Of a DNA stretch of 14,250 nucleotides, positions 14,213 through 14,250 are shown one piece after another. The position numbers and the translations under genes were made by a program. The notes below the pieces were generated by a model. That model saw nothing but the letters and a program-made list of their open reading frames with translations. It made no database searches and was not told the DNA's origin. This stretch comes from JADKBO01 sp037968395 (lineage in GTDB: Bacteria > Bacteroidota > Bacteroidia > Chitinophagales > Saprospiraceae), in assembly GCA_037968395.1 (NCBI GenBank), contig JBBKVK010000345.1:1-14250 (forward strand). The letters run 5' to 3'. Each line of letters opens with the position of its first letter. Within the stretch, counting starts at the first letter, position 1.

Positions 14213-14250
14213 TCCAAGTAAAGTTGTTTTTGTTAATCTTCGTTAAATAC

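Noticed and set aside
1..14250. CRISPR array, rRNA, tRNA, insertion sequence, prophage or multi-gene defence island
   Set aside because: I looked for regularly spaced repeats, tRNA-like cloverleafs, transposase or integrase motifs and defence domains on both strands and saw none beyond the single toxin-antitoxin pair.

Overview
The window looks like an AT-rich chromosomal segment from a member of the Bacteroidota. The evidence is a DUF6090-type membrane-anchor pseudogene, a DUF3667-like membrane fragment, a TonB-C-like secreted protein, Tex/Pta/AckA proteins of the lengths usual in that phylum, absence of clear Shine-Dalgarno sequences, and TAnnTTTG boxes (the Bacteroidota -7 promoter element) at sensible distances upstream of several genes. 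No genus can be named from what is visible.

Layout. (1) 1-1548, AT-rich and accessory-looking, + strand: the 3' end of a membrane protein cut by the window edge, an exported endonuclease/exonuclease/phosphatase (EEP) family protein, and the remnant of a DUF6090 gene broken by an in-frame stop and truncated. (2) 1549-4834: pta-ackA operon for acetyl-CoA to acetate conversion with ATP formation. (3) 4835-6919: an AT-rich block between the two core units, with a secreted TonB-C-like protein and a PIN-family toxin-antitoxin pair preceded by a perfect 18-bp palindrome. A 12-bp sequence in inverted orientation lies near both ends of this block. (4) 6920-9864: tex followed almost without a gap by rlmA (TTG start), a translation/RNA-related pair. 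(5) 9865-10160: intergenic junction between convergent transcription units, holding repeat-like debris and a candidate terminator for the minus strand. (6) 10161-14083, minus strand: five tightly packed genes read in the order rlmH, rhomboid protease, pssA, TRAP-type solute-binding lipoprotein, glycosyltransferase 2, with spacings of -4, 12, 3 and 24 bp. (7) 14084-14250: divergent upstream region with a TAnnTTTG box for the minus-strand operon and, on the + strand, a sequence resembling an ECF-sigma promoter that would drive a gene beyond the window.

Most of the window is core metabolism and RNA maintenance. I found no CRISPR array, rRNA, tRNA, insertion sequence, phage or dedicated defence locus. 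The items most worth a second look are the palindrome in front of the toxin-antitoxin pair, the repeat-flanked AT-rich block that carries it, the DUF6090 pseudogene, the TRAP binding protein with no permease beside it, and the glycosyltransferase with a Rossmann-like C-terminal domain.
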